A stretch of DNA of 34,835 nucleotides from Maricaulis sp048270095 (GCF_048270095.1 NZ_JBLWTL010000027.1:1-34835); one strand, 5' to 3'. Positions 8,327 to 16,272 are shown, counted from the first letter of the stretch. A program made the numbers and translations. The notes: a model not told the origin generated them from the sequence alone.

Positions 8327-9274
8327 TCAGGCCGGTCCAGCCACACGCGTCAGCACATCGCGGGCGCGCGCGGCATCGAGCGCAATTTGCGCCTTGAGCG
8401 CATCGAGCCCGTCAAAGCGGCGCTCGGCGCGCAGATGATCATGAAATTCGATCGCCAGCTCGCGGCCATAGAGATCGCCCGCAAAGTCCAGCAGATGGAC
8501 TTCCAGCACTTCGGTGACCCCGTCGACCGTTGGCCGCTTGCCGATATTGGCAACGGCGGGGCGGCTGGCGGGCTCGCCATCAATCCCGACGAGGACGGCA
8601 TAGACGCCATAGGCCGGGCGGACATAATCGCCCATATCGATATTGGCCGTCGGGAATCCGATGGTGCGGCCGCGCTGATTTCCCTGCGCAACGCAGCCAT
8701 CGACGGTCCAGCGTGTGCCGAGCAATTCGGCCGCAGCCTGCATATTGCCGTCATGGATCGCCTTGCGGATGCGCGTCGAGGAAACCTTGTCGGACCCGTT
8801 TCCCGTCAGTTCGGCAAACGCCGAGCGAATCCCCCGAGCCGCGGATAATTGCGCCAGCTCGACGGTTGAACCGGCACGGCCTGCGCCAAAACGGAAATCG
8901 GAGCCGGTGACGATGCCACGAATGCCCAGCCCGTCATCGAGCACGGTCTGCACGAAGCCCTCCGGACTCATCTTCGCCATCTCGCCGTCAAACGCGAGCA
9001 CGTGGAGTTGCGCGACGCCCAGCGCATCAAGCGTCGCATCGCGGCGCGCCGGGCTCATCAGGCGGAAGGCTCGGGCATCGGGCGCGAAATAGCGGCGCGG
9101 ATGCGGCTCGAACAGGGCGACGCCGAGCTCGGCATCACCATCGCCGGCCAGCTGGCGGGCAATTTCGAGCACCGCGCGATGACCCAGATGCACGCCGTCG
9201 AAATTCCCGAGCGCAATGACCGCGCCGCGATCATCCGGCTCGAGCCGCTGATATCCGTGGAAGGTCTGCATCAA
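8327..9274 (-). CDS. ribF: bifunctional riboflavin kinase / FMN adenylyltransferase
   Basis: 315 residues, normal RibF length. It converts riboflavin to FMN and FMN to FAD in the cytoplasm. The N-terminal adenylyltransferase has GNFDGVHLGH (about 23-32), a nucleotidyltransferase signature, then GSDFRFGAGRAG and SSTRIR. The C-terminal kinase domain has GRTIGFPTANID and VANIGKRPTV, which form the flavin and nucleotide pocket, and the EVHLLDF segment containing the catalytic Glu. It begins three bases after the MaoC-like gene ends. A 183-base gap separates it from ileS; I see no riboswitch or T-box in that gap. Confidence 0.96.
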   Translation of the reverse strand: MMQTFHGYQRLEPDDRGAVIALGNFDGVHLGHRAVLEIARQLAGDGDAELGVALFEPHPRRYFAPDARAFRLMSPARRDATLDALGVAQLHVLAFDGEMAKMSPEGFVQTVLDDGLGIRGIVTGSDFRFGAGRAGSTVELAQLSAARGIRSAFAELTGNGSDKVSSTRIRKAIHDGNMQAAAELLGTRWTVDGCVAQGNQRGRTIGFPTANIDMGDYVRPAYGVYAVLVGIDGEPASRPAVANIGKRPTVDGVTEVLEVHLLDFAGDLYGRELAIEFHDHLRAERRFDGLDALKAQIALDAARARDVLTRVAGPA

Positions 9275-9277
9275 GGA

Positions 9278-9721
9278 CTATTCTACCGGCTTGCGGCGAC
9301 GCTTGCGCACCATGACTTCCGCCTCGGCCTGCATCGCGACCTTGCCGTCGACCGTACACACGCAATCCATCACCAGGCGCCGGGCCTTGATGTCGATATC
9401 CTTGACCGTGACCCTGGTGAGCACTTCATCACCAATCCGCACCGGCTGAAAGAAGCGCATGTTCAGGGCGAGGAAGATCGCGCCCGGTCCCGGCAGCTGA
9501 TTTCCGAGCACGCCGGAGATATGTGAGGCGACCAGGGCGCCGTGCACAATCCGGCCGCGAAATGGGGTCGATCGGGCGTATTCCTCGTCCATATGGACCG
9601 GGTTATAATCGCCTGAGACCTTCGCGAACTGGTCCAGATCGGCTTCTACAACGACTCGTGCTGCTTCCGCAGACTGGCCGATTTGCATGTCTTCCAAGGC
9701 GATTCCAACGATTTCAGCCAT
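9278..9721 (-). CDS. MaoC-like (R)-specific enoyl-CoA hydratase
   Basis: 147 residues with a single hotdog fold of the MaoC/PhaJ type. The hydratase signature is GDYNPVHMDEEYA, with the expected catalytic pair D38 and H43, followed by FRGRIVHGALVASHISG. Such enzymes hydrate trans-2-enoyl-CoA to (R)-3-hydroxyacyl-CoA, feeding polyhydroxyalkanoate or fatty-acid metabolism; the physiological substrate cannot be read from sequence. The C-terminus is basic (RKRRRKPVE). It heads the ribF-ileS-lspA run with only a three-base gap to ribF. Its upstream region is shared with the divergent cheY. Confidence 0.9.
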   Translation of the reverse strand: MAEIVGIALEDMQIGQSAEAARVVVEADLDQFAKVSGDYNPVHMDEEYARSTPFRGRIVHGALVASHISGVLGNQLPGPGAIFLALNMRFFQPVRIGDEVLTRVTVKDIDIKARRLVMDCVCTVDGKVAMQAEAEVMVRKRRRKPVE

Positions 9722-9840
9722 GACTCTCTCCGTCTCTTCGCACGCTTTAACCGATTTTTATCCGCAGTTGTCTAGGGTCATTGGTGAAGACAGCGGAACA
9801 AGCTGTCTCAGGAAACACGCCGAGTGGATGGAGACTTAGC

Positions 9841-10227
9841 ATGGCTGTCGATATGACAATGTCGATCCTGGTTGTGGACGACTACAAAACCATGATCAGA
9901 ATCATACGCAACCTGCTCAAGCAGATTGGGTTCGAGAATGTTGATGATGCCGCTGACGGGCAGGAAGCATTCGCGAAAATGCAGGAAAACAAATATGGGC
10001 TGGTCATATCCGACTGGAACATGGAACCGATGACGGGCTACGAGCTTCTGCAGAAGGTTCGCGCTGATGAGGGTATGAAAGCAACGCCCTTCATCATGGT
10101 GACCGCAGAATCCAAAACCGAGAATGTTGTGGCCGCGAAACGCGCCGGCGTGAACAACTATATCGTGAAGCCTTTCAATGCCGGCACTTTGAAATCAAAG
10201 ATGTCTGCCGTTCTTGGTGACTTCTAG
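9841..10227 (+). CDS. CheY-like single-domain response regulator
   Basis: 128 residues, a stand-alone receiver domain. Acidic pair D13-D14, phospho-acceptor D58 (in ISDWNMEPMTG), T88 and K110 (YIVKPF) are all present, so it should be phosphorylated and switch like CheY. The length and NMEPMTGYELL segment match CheY rather than DivK. ATG 9841 was chosen because GGAG lies about nine bases upstream; an in-frame TTG 60 bases earlier would add an atypical N-terminus. The CheZ-like gene follows 51 bases downstream, so the two probably form an operon for setting and removing a phosphoryl signal at the flagellar motor or another target. A phosphodonor kinase is not in the window. Confidence 0.93.
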   Translation: MAVDMTMSILVVDDYKTMIRIIRNLLKQIGFENVDDAADGQEAFAKMQENKYGLVISDWNMEPMTGYELLQKVRADEGMKATPFIMVTAESKTENVVAAKRAGVNNYIVKPFNAGTLKSKMSAVLGDF

Positions 10228-10278
10228 GCCCTGGCCTCGACGACCCGTTGTATGAACCTGCTACGCAAGGAGGGCCCC

Positions 10279-10977
10279 ATGCCCGCCGCTAATGTCGCCG
10301 CGCAAGTCCGCACATCGCTCGCCTCGCTGAAGGCTGGCGATCTGCAAGGTGCGCAGATCATGGAAGTCCTGAAGCTGGCCCACCAGCTGACAGATACGAT
10401 GAAGCTGTTCTTCAGCTCTCTCGACCAGTCGATCTGCCAGGAATTCAATTATATTGCCGAGTATATCTCACGGACGCGGGACGAAATTGCCGCCCTGCGC
10501 CCCAATGATATCAAGACCCAACGCATTCCGACCGCGGGTGCCGAGCTGGAAGCCGTTGTCGGGGACACCGAAAAGGCCACCGAAACCATCATGTCGGCGG
10601 CCGAGGATGTCCTGTGCGATGACACCGAGGATTTCGCGGCCTATCGGGCCAATGTCGAAGCCCAGATGATGACGATTATCGAGGCTTGCAGCTTCCAGGA
10701 TCTCGCGGGTCAGCGCGTCTCGAAAGTGGTCAACAGCTTGCGGCATGTCGAGGAACGCGTCGCCCGGTTCGCCGATGTGATGGGTGTCCGTGATGCGGAC
10801 TATGCCCCTCAGGAAGAGACGGCCAAGGAAAAGCGGGACCGCGAACAATTGCTCAATGGCCCCGCCATGGGCGGTCCGGAGACCAGCCAGGACGATATCG
10901 ATGCGATGTTCTCCGCCATGGATACTCCGCCGGTCAACGATCTCGACCAGGGCTCCATCGACTCGCTGTTTGATTAG
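10279..10977 (+). CDS. cheZ: CheZ-like protein phosphatase
   Basis: 232 residues from ATG 10279, preceded by a near-perfect AAGGAGG at 10267-10273; an upstream ATG at 10252 lacks this. CheZ dephosphorylates CheY-P. The protein is almost all helical, as expected for the CheZ four-helix-bundle dimer, with ELEAVVGDTEKAT in one helix. FQDLAGQRVSKV corresponds to the E. coli CheZ FQDLTGQ helix, so D141 and Q145 are the likely catalytic residues. A flexible linker leads to two acidic-hydrophobic peptides, SQDDIDAMF (203-211) and DQGSIDSLF (223-231), which resemble the CheY-binding tails of CheZ and the N-terminus of FliM. The stop overlaps the stop of the convergent HAD gene by 4 bases. Confidence 0.88.
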   Translation: MPAANVAAQVRTSLASLKAGDLQGAQIMEVLKLAHQLTDTMKLFFSSLDQSICQEFNYIAEYISRTRDEIAALRPNDIKTQRIPTAGAELEAVVGDTEKATETIMSAAEDVLCDDTEDFAAYRANVEAQMMTIIEACSFQDLAGQRVSKVVNSLRHVEERVARFADVMGVRDADYAPQEETAKEKRDREQLLNGPAMGGPETSQDDIDAMFSAMDTPPVNDLDQGSIDSLFD

Positions 10978-11855
10978 GCTGACGGGTCGGACCAGACCAG
11001 CCTGGACGCCCACCAGCGGGTGTGCACGCCATAACCATCCAGCATGCCAGCGACAGTCTCGGAATTGAGGCTGTCGCTGTTCAAGTCTGCGCCATGGATG
11101 CCATCGGCGACGAACAGGGCATCAATCCCCACCCGCACAGCACCGGCGATATCGGTTTCCGGCCCATCGCCGATCGCCAGCACGCGCCGCGGGTCAAACA
11201 CTCTGCCTGAAGCCTCGGCCTTGCTGCGGGCCAGCTGATAGATCGGCCGGTGCGGCTTGCCCGCGACGATGCTGCGGCCGCCCATTTGCGTATAGAGCCG
11301 CGCGATGGCACCGGCACAATAGATCAGACGGTCGCCGGACTGGACGACGATGTCGGGGTTGGCACAGACCAGGTCGAGATCACGCTCCAGCGCCGCCTCC
11401 AGCACCGCCCGGTAATCCTCCGGCTTGCCGTTCCAGTAGTCGTCCGGCCCCGTGCAGCTGATGAAGTCGGCCTCCGCAATACCGGTAAATTCGATCGCCA
11501 GCCCCTCATAGAGCCCGGCATCATCCTCCGGCCCGATCCGCAGGGCCCGGCCCGGCGTCCGCGCCGCCAGTTCGGCATGAATCGCATCGCCCGAGGTCAC
11601 GATCGCATCGACACTGCCACCGTTCAGGCCCATCTGGTCCAGCATGGCGGCCAGCCCCCGAGCGCGCTGCGGTGAGTTGGAGACCAGGCAGACATAGCCG
11701 CCCGACTGGCGAAAACGCACCAGCGCGTCGACGGCGGCGGGCAAGAGCCGGCGGCCATCGCGGATCACCCCCCAGACATCGCAATACAGCACGTCATAAC
11801 GGTCGCGCAGCTGGGACAGGGTGGCCGGTCGGGGCAGTGAAATGGATTGGGTCAT
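10974..11855 (-). CDS. HAD-superfamily hydrolase, NagD-like (subfamily IIA)
   Basis: 293 residues, a haloacid dehalogenase-type phosphatase. Motif I is DVWGVIRDG near residue 26; as in a known NagD-like subgroup, the second Asp of the usual DxD is replaced by Trp. Motif II is CLVSNSPQRA, motif III is VAGKPHRPIY and motif IV is IGDGPETDIAGA. The cap lies between motifs II and III, which defines class IIA. The substrate is unknown; family members act on sugar phosphates and nucleotides. It lies 41 bases after tipF on the same strand and probably shares its transcript. Confidence 0.88.
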   Translation of the reverse strand: MTQSISLPRPATLSQLRDRYDVLYCDVWGVIRDGRRLLPAAVDALVRFRQSGGYVCLVSNSPQRARGLAAMLDQMGLNGGSVDAIVTSGDAIHAELAARTPGRALRIGPEDDAGLYEGLAIEFTGIAEADFISCTGPDDYWNGKPEDYRAVLEAALERDLDLVCANPDIVVQSGDRLIYCAGAIARLYTQMGGRSIVAGKPHRPIYQLARSKAEASGRVFDPRRVLAIGDGPETDIAGAVRVGIDALFVADGIHGADLNSDSLNSETVAGMLDGYGVHTRWWASRLVWSDPSA

Positions 11856-11896
11856 AAACGGTTTGAAGCAGCGCCGCCGCGCCAGGTCAATTGGCG

Positions 11897-13102
11897 CTAG
11901 CCAGCCATCCGGATGACCTGGCCGGTGTCGTCGAGCGCCTCATCGCGCACCGGGCGTGGCTGGCCGAACAAATGCCCCTGCCCGTAGGCGACATCAAGCT
12001 CAAGCACTTCGACGACCGTCGCCTCGCTCTCGACCTTGTCCACGATCAGGTCAATGCCGTGACGGGCGAAAACGCCGGCCATGTCTTCATGGGCAATCGA
12101 GCCCGGCTCGAGCCCGGCGATCGACTCGTTGTTTTCCACCGCGTCGAGCAGGCGCTCGCCGGCAATCTTGACGAAGCGCACACCGGCGCGTTGCAGGTCA
12201 CCCAGGTCGAGATCGACATCGGTGACCTGATCGACCGAGAAGCGGAATCCGAAATCCACCATGCGCGACATGTTGCGCGCGGCGATGGCATTGCGTTCGA
12301 TGAAGGCGCGTTGCGGAATTTCGAAGATCAGCGCACCGGCCAGATCATTATTCTGGCGGATGAAGTCGAGAAAGGACGGGAAGAAGCTCTCATCGGCGAG
12401 CGAATTGGGCGAGACATTGCAGAAAATCCCGACGCGGCGGTCCTGCTGGGTCAGCCGGCGCAGGATCTGGACGCAACGGAAGAGGAGAACATTATCCACT
12501 TCCGTCATCAGATTGGCGCGCTCGGCGACATCGAGGAAGACGCCCGGAGCCAGCACACGGCCGGCCGCATCGCGCAGCCGGGTGAAACTTTCATAAAACA
12601 TGACCCGCCGCTGCGGCAGGGTGACGATGGGCTGGAGGTAGAGGTCGACGCGATTGGCCTGCAATGCCTCACGCACGACGTCGATACTGACCGACTTGCC
12701 GCTCGCCTCGACCGCCTGGCCGCTGCGGTCCGGGATGGGTTCGCCGACCCGGCGCACCAGATCCTCAAGCACTTTGACTTCATGCACAAAGGCATTGTCG
12801 CGCTCAACCGCCTCGCAGCGCAGCTCGTCGGTAATCTCGTCGAGCCGGCGCTGGGCGGCCTCGAATTCCTCGGCAAGGGCCAGATTGGCCGATTTGAGGC
12901 CACGGATTTCCTCTTCGGTCGCCCGCCGCTCATGAGCGTGGGCCGCCGCGGAATGCGCCATGCCGGCGGCGATGAAGACAATCGCCCCCATCATCCACGC
13001 TGTCGCCGTCGACATCAGCCCGAAATATTCGAAGCCGATCGCTGCGACGACCGCAATCATCACATAGGTCAGCAGAATGAGAATGTCTGATGCGCGGGGC
13101 AT
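11897..13102 (-). CDS. tipF: TipF-like polar flagellar protein with degenerate EAL domain
   Basis: 401 residues from ATG 13102; the upstream extension to 13243 lacks membrane-protein character and overlaps a hairpin. Two hydrophobic segments (about 6-25 and 33-50) are followed by a charged coiled coil (about 57-118) and an EAL domain (about 138-390). This architecture matches Caulobacter TipF, a c-di-GMP receptor that directs flagellum assembly at the pole. The EAL motif reads ESF (171-173) and the DDFGTG loop reads VDQVTD. N229, E261, K312, E358 and the GQGHLFGQP end are kept. This favours binding over phosphodiesterase activity. The 'tipF' symbol rests on architecture and taxon; another EAL-family membrane protein is possible. 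Confidence 0.8.
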   Translation of the reverse strand: MPRASDILILLTYVMIAVVAAIGFEYFGLMSTATAWMMGAIVFIAAGMAHSAAAHAHERRATEEEIRGLKSANLALAEEFEAAQRRLDEITDELRCEAVERDNAFVHEVKVLEDLVRRVGEPIPDRSGQAVEASGKSVSIDVVREALQANRVDLYLQPIVTLPQRRVMFYESFTRLRDAAGRVLAPGVFLDVAERANLMTEVDNVLLFRCVQILRRLTQQDRRVGIFCNVSPNSLADESFFPSFLDFIRQNNDLAGALIFEIPQRAFIERNAIAARNMSRMVDFGFRFSVDQVTDVDLDLGDLQRAGVRFVKIAGERLLDAVENNESIAGLEPGSIAHEDMAGVFARHGIDLIVDKVESEATVVEVLELDVAYGQGHLFGQPRPVRDEALDDTGQVIRMAG

Positions 13103-13213
13103 GGGCAGCCTTGTTGAACCGGGTTTGCCGAAAACGAATCGGTGGCAATACCGGAGACTAGGCTGATCCCGCACCGGTTGTCGTTTGGTTAACGAAGGTA
13201 AACCCGGCACGGC

Positions 13214-13237
13214 GGCAGGCGCCCGCGAGCGCCTGCC
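13214..13237. other. perfect 9-bp hairpin between tipF and the OmpA-like gene
   Basis: GGCAGGCGC (13214-13222) and GCGCCTGCC (13229-13237) form a perfect stem with a six-base loop. It lies downstream of the OmpA-like gene's terminator and 112 bases upstream of tipF. There is no T-run on either side. It could insulate the two genes or be a transcription-factor palindrome; no function is shown. Confidence 0.4.
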
Positions 13238-13244
13238 AGCCATG

Positions 13245-13277
13245 AAAAAGGCGGCCCACCGGATGGTGGACCGCCTT
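13245..13277 (-). terminator. intrinsic terminator of the OmpA-like gene
   Basis: On the minus strand GGCGGTCCACC (13275-13265) pairs with GGTGGGCCGCC (13260-13250), one G-U pair, loop ATCC, followed by TTTTT (13249-13245). It lies 25 bases after the stop of the OmpA-like gene, so tipF needs its own promoter. Confidence 0.85.
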
Positions 13278-13299
13278 GATCAATTCACTGCAGGCCTGA

Positions 13300-13971
13300 T
13301 CAGGACGTCGTGTGCGGACGAATCAGGATTTCCACGCGCCGGTTGCGGGCGCGGCCCTCGCTCGTGTCATTGCTGGCGATCGGCGAACGCTCGCCCATGC
13401 CGGCAATGTAGAAACGGTCGCGCAACACGCCCTGGGAGATCAGATAGCTGCCCACCGACGAGGCGCGCTGCTCGGACAGCCGCTGGTTATAGTCATCAGC
13501 ACCGGTCGAATCGGCATGGCCGACCACGTCGACATAGGTGGCGGGATAGCGGTTCAGGACCTCGGAGGCATCATTGAGAATGCGGTAGAAGTCCGGCTTG
13601 ATCGACGAGGAATTGGTGTCGAAAGTGACATCGCCCGGCATGATCAAAAGCAGATCATTGCCCTGGCGGCGAACGCCGACGCCGCTTTCAGACATCGCTT
13701 CGCGCATCGCCGTTTCCTGGCGATCCATGTAATTGCCGATCCCGGCTCCGGCGAGACCGCCAATACCGGCGCCGATCAGCGCATTGGTCCGGCCTTCCTG
13801 GCTGTCAGAGGTATTGGTGAGATAGCCCAGCGCAGCGCCAGCGGCTGCGCCGATCAGCGCGCCGCGCCCGGTGTAATTCGGGCGGGTTTCGCCGGTATAG
13901 GGATCAGTGGTGGTGCAGGCCGTCATGGCCAGCGCAGCAACGGTAGTTATCAGCGCAGTACGGATCTTCAT
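13300..13971 (-). CDS. OmpA-domain lipoprotein with glycine-zipper segment (YiaD-like)
   Basis: 223 residues. The leader ends in MTAC with the probable lipidated cysteine at residue 19. Two glycine-zipper stretches follow, ALIGAAAGAALGYL and ALIGAGIGGLAGAGIG (about 38-82), a pattern that can pack against or insert into membranes. The C-terminal OmpA domain (about 110-220) has FDTNSSSIKPD, VVGHADSTGADDYNQRLSEQRA and the closing RNRRVEI, the peptidoglycan-binding signature. It should tether the outer membrane to the cell wall. AGAGG upstream serves as ribosome binding site. The gene is divergent from groES and its leader region contains a long inverted repeat (13992-14095). Confidence 0.92.
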   Translation of the reverse strand: MKIRTALITTVAALAMTACTTTDPYTGETRPNYTGRGALIGAAAGAALGYLTNTSDSQEGRTNALIGAGIGGLAGAGIGNYMDRQETAMREAMSESGVGVRRQGNDLLLIMPGDVTFDTNSSSIKPDFYRILNDASEVLNRYPATYVDVVGHADSTGADDYNQRLSEQRASSVGSYLISQGVLRDRFYIAGMGERSPIASNDTSEGRARNRRVEILIRPHTTS

Positions 13972-13991
13972 GGGTTCGACCTCTCAGCTTA

Positions 13992-14095
13992 GCGGCCCCG
14001 TGGACCGTCAGAGCATTCATTATCACAGGCATTGCGAACGAGCGATATCAATCGCGCGATGAACGCCAAATGAGCAGCTCTGATCGCGGGGCCGT
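13992..14095. other. 104-nt concentric inverted repeat in the OmpA-like / groES intergenic region
   Basis: Nested complementary segments share one centre: CGGCCCCG (13993-14000) with CGGGGCCG (14087-14094); GTCAGAGC (14007-14014) with GCTCTGAT (14077-14084), including one G-U; CATT (14018-14021) with AATG (14069-14072); GGC (14028-14030) with GCC (14065-14067); and an apical GCGAT/ATCGC hairpin (14042-14055). Either strand could fold into an interrupted rod. On the minus strand it would sit about 20 bases before the OmpA-like ATG as an mRNA leader. No T-run follows on either strand. Function is inferred, not shown. Confidence 0.5.
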
Positions 14096-14125
14096 CCTTA
14101 CCCCCGATCAGCACACATCGCTACC

Positions 14126-14154
14126 CTTGACGCCGTCACGCCGACTGCTTATCT
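14126..14154 (+). promoter_or_regulatory. sigma32-type heat-shock promoter of groESL
   Basis: CTTG (14126-14129), 18 bases, then CTTATCT (14148-14154). This matches the alphaproteobacterial RpoH consensus CTTG-N17/18-CYTATNT. The transcription start should fall at about 14160, at the edge of the CIRCE site. Confidence 0.75.
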
Positions 14155-14162
14155 GCCCCCTG

Positions 14163-14189
14163 TTAGCAGTCGACGGACGTGAGTGCCAA
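14163..14189 (+). promoter_or_regulatory. CIRCE operator (HrcA binding site)
   Basis: TTAGCAGTC (14163-14171), nine-base spacer, GAGTGCCAA (14181-14189). This is the CIRCE inverted repeat TTAGCACTC-N9-GAGTGCTAA with one substitution in each arm. Its position over the expected transcription start fits repression by HrcA. hrcA itself is not in this window. Confidence 0.88.
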
Positions 14190-14244
14190 ACTCGTTTCCC
14201 GGCTGTTTTTTGATTTTCTGTCCTCTTGTTGGAGATACACCAAG

Positions 14245-14535
14245 ATGAGCTTTCGTCCTCTGCACGACCGCGTCCTTGTGAAGCGCCTCGAAGAACAATC
14301 CAAATCCAAAGGCGGGATCATCATCCCCGACACCGCCAAGGAAAAACCCCAGGAAGGCGAAGTCGTCGCCGTGGGTACCGGTGCCATCAAGGAAGACGGC
14401 TCTGTCCGCGCCCTCGACGTCAAGGCCGGCGACCGCATCCTGTTCGGCAAATGGTCCGGCACCGAGGTCACCCTCGACGGCACCGAGCTGCTGATCATGA
14501 AAGAATCCGACATCCTGGGCATTGTTGGCGCCTGA
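14245..14535 (+). CDS. groES: co-chaperonin GroES
   Basis: 96 residues from ATG 14245, with GGAGA at 14231-14235; an in-frame upstream ATG (14179) lies inside the CIRCE operator and is rejected. GroES caps the GroEL folding chamber as a heptamer. The sequence begins MSFRPLHDRVLVKRLEEQ, has the mobile loop region SKSKGGIIIPDTAKEKPQEG and ends ESDILGIVGA, all typical. It is transcribed from the sigma32-like promoter under HrcA control and followed 53 bases later by groEL. Confidence 0.98.
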   Translation: MSFRPLHDRVLVKRLEEQSKSKGGIIIPDTAKEKPQEGEVVAVGTGAIKEDGSVRALDVKAGDRILFGKWSGTEVTLDGTELLIMKESDILGIVGA

Positions 14536-14588
14536 GCGGCCGCCCCGATCCCTTTATTTGAACAACTCTAGCAAACGGAAAAAATCCC

Positions 14589-16238
14589 ATGGCTGCTAAA
14601 GACGTACTCTTCGGTTCCGACGCCCGTGAGCGCATGCTGCGCGGTGTCGATATCCTGGCCAACGCCGTCAAAGTGACCCTCGGCCCGAAAGGCCGCAATG
14701 TCGTTCTGGAAAAATCCTATGGTGCCCCGCGCACCACGAAGGACGGCGTTTCGGTCGCCAAGGAAATCCAGCTCGCCGACAAATTCGAAAACATGGGCGC
14801 ACAAATGCTGCGCGAAGTGGCTTCGAAGACCAATGACGAAGCCGGTGACGGCACCACGACCGCCACGGTCCTGGCCCAGTCGATCGTTCGCGAAGGCATG
14901 AAGTCGGTTGCTGCCGGCATGAACCCTATGGATCTGAAGCGCGGCATCGACAAGGCCGTTGCCCTCGTCGTCGCCGAAATCAAGGCCTCCGCCACCCCGA
15001 TCAAGGGCCAGGCCGAGATTGCCCAGGTTGGCACCATCTCCGCCAACGGCGCCACCGAAATCGGTGACATGATTGCCCGCGCCATGGAAAAGGTCGGCAA
15101 TGAAGGCGTCATCACGGTTGAAGAAGCCAAATCCCTCGACACCGAGCTGGACGTCGTTGAAGGCATGCAGTTCGACCGCGGTTACCTGTCGCCTTACTTC
15201 ATCACCAATGCAGAGAAAATGAATGTCGAGCTCGAAGAGCCCTACATCCTGCTGCACGAGAAGAAGCTGACCTCGCTTCAGCCGATGCTGCCAATCCTGG
15301 AAACCGTCGTTCAGTCGGGCCGTCCCCTGCTGATCATCGCGGAAGACGTCGAAGGCGAAGCGCTCGCAACCCTCGTGGTCAACAAGCTGCGTGGCGGCCT
15401 GAAGATTGCGGCCGTCAAGGCACCAGGCTTCGGCGATCGTCGCAAGTCGATGCTGGAAGACATTGCCATCCTGACCGGTGGCCAGGTCATCTCCGAAGAT
15501 CTCGGCATCAAGCTTGAGACCGTCACCCTCGACATGCTCGGCACCGCCAAGCGCGTTGGCATCACCAAGGACGACACCACCATCGTCGACGGCGCCGGCG
15601 CCCGTGACGCGATCGAAGCCCGGGTCACCCAGATCCGTCGCCAGGTCGAAGACACGACCTCCGATTATGACCGTGAAAAGCTGCAGGAACGTCTGGCCAA
15701 ACTGGCCGGCGGTGTTGCCGTGATCAAGGTCGGCGGCGCGACCGAAATGGAAGTGAAAGAGAAGAAAGACCGCGTCGACGACGCCCTCAATGCGACCCGT
15801 GCGGCCGTTGAAGAAGGTATCGTTCCAGGCGGCGGCGTTGCGCTGCTGAAGGCTTCCCTGAAGCTGGCCGGCCTGAAGGGCGACAATCCTGACCAGACCC
15901 AGGGCATCGCGATCATCTCGCGCGCCCTGCAGTCCCCGATCCGCCAGATCGCCGAAAACTCCGGCGTTGAAGGCTCGATCGTGGTCGGCAAGGTGATGGA
16001 AAATGCCTCCCTCACCTTCGGCTTCAATGCCCAGACCGAAGTCTATGGCGACATGCTCGAATTTGGCGTGATCGACCCGGCCAAGGTTGTCCGTACCGCT
16101 CTGCAGGATGCCGCTTCGGTTGCCTCCCTGCTGATCACCACGGAAGCCGCTGTCGCGGATTCGCCGAAAGAAGAAGGTGCCGGTGGCGGCGGCATGCCGG
16201 ACATGGGCGGAATGGGCGGCATGGGCGGCATGATGTAA
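14589..16238 (+). CDS. groEL: chaperonin GroEL
   Basis: 549 residues, standard length. GroEL is the ATP-driven 60-kDa folding chamber of the cytoplasm. Visible hallmarks are VTLGPKGRNVVLEKS, the ATP-binding GDGTTTATVLAQ, the long apical domain, AAVEEGIVPGGGVALL near residue 410 and the flexible Gly-Gly-Met tail (GGMGGMGGMM). It is the second gene of the groESL operon and ends before a strong terminator. Codon use shifts slightly towards GTT, GAA and CTG compared with its neighbours, as expected for a highly expressed gene. Confidence 0.99.
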   Translation: MAAKDVLFGSDARERMLRGVDILANAVKVTLGPKGRNVVLEKSYGAPRTTKDGVSVAKEIQLADKFENMGAQMLREVASKTNDEAGDGTTTATVLAQSIVREGMKSVAAGMNPMDLKRGIDKAVALVVAEIKASATPIKGQAEIAQVGTISANGATEIGDMIARAMEKVGNEGVITVEEAKSLDTELDVVEGMQFDRGYLSPYFITNAEKMNVELEEPYILLHEKKLTSLQPMLPILETVVQSGRPLLIIAEDVEGEALATLVVNKLRGGLKIAAVKAPGFGDRRKSMLEDIAILTGGQVISEDLGIKLETVTLDMLGTAKRVGITKDDTTIVDGAGARDAIEARVTQIRRQVEDTTSDYDREKLQERLAKLAGGVAVIKVGGATEMEVKEKKDRVDDALNATRAAVEEGIVPGGGVALLKASLKLAGLKGDNPDQTQGIAIISRALQSPIRQIAENSGVEGSIVVGKVMENASLTFGFNAQTEVYGDMLEFGVIDPAKVVRTALQDAASVASLLITTEAAVADSPKEEGAGGGGMPDMGGMGGMGGMM

Positions 16239-16272
16239 TCATGCCGTTCAGCTCACGCTGAATGACCAGGAC

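Noticed and set aside
9745..9760. TTTAACC half-site upstream of cheY
   Set aside because: Only one half of a CtrA-like box is present, too weak to call.
11891..13090. 399-codon plus-strand frame opposite tipF
   Set aside because: Shadow of tipF, which has membrane segments, a coiled coil and an EAL fold.
13186..13203. Possible CtrA site upstream of tipF
   Set aside because: TTAA is followed by TAAA at six, not seven, bases; it does not meet the TTAA-N7-TTAA consensus.
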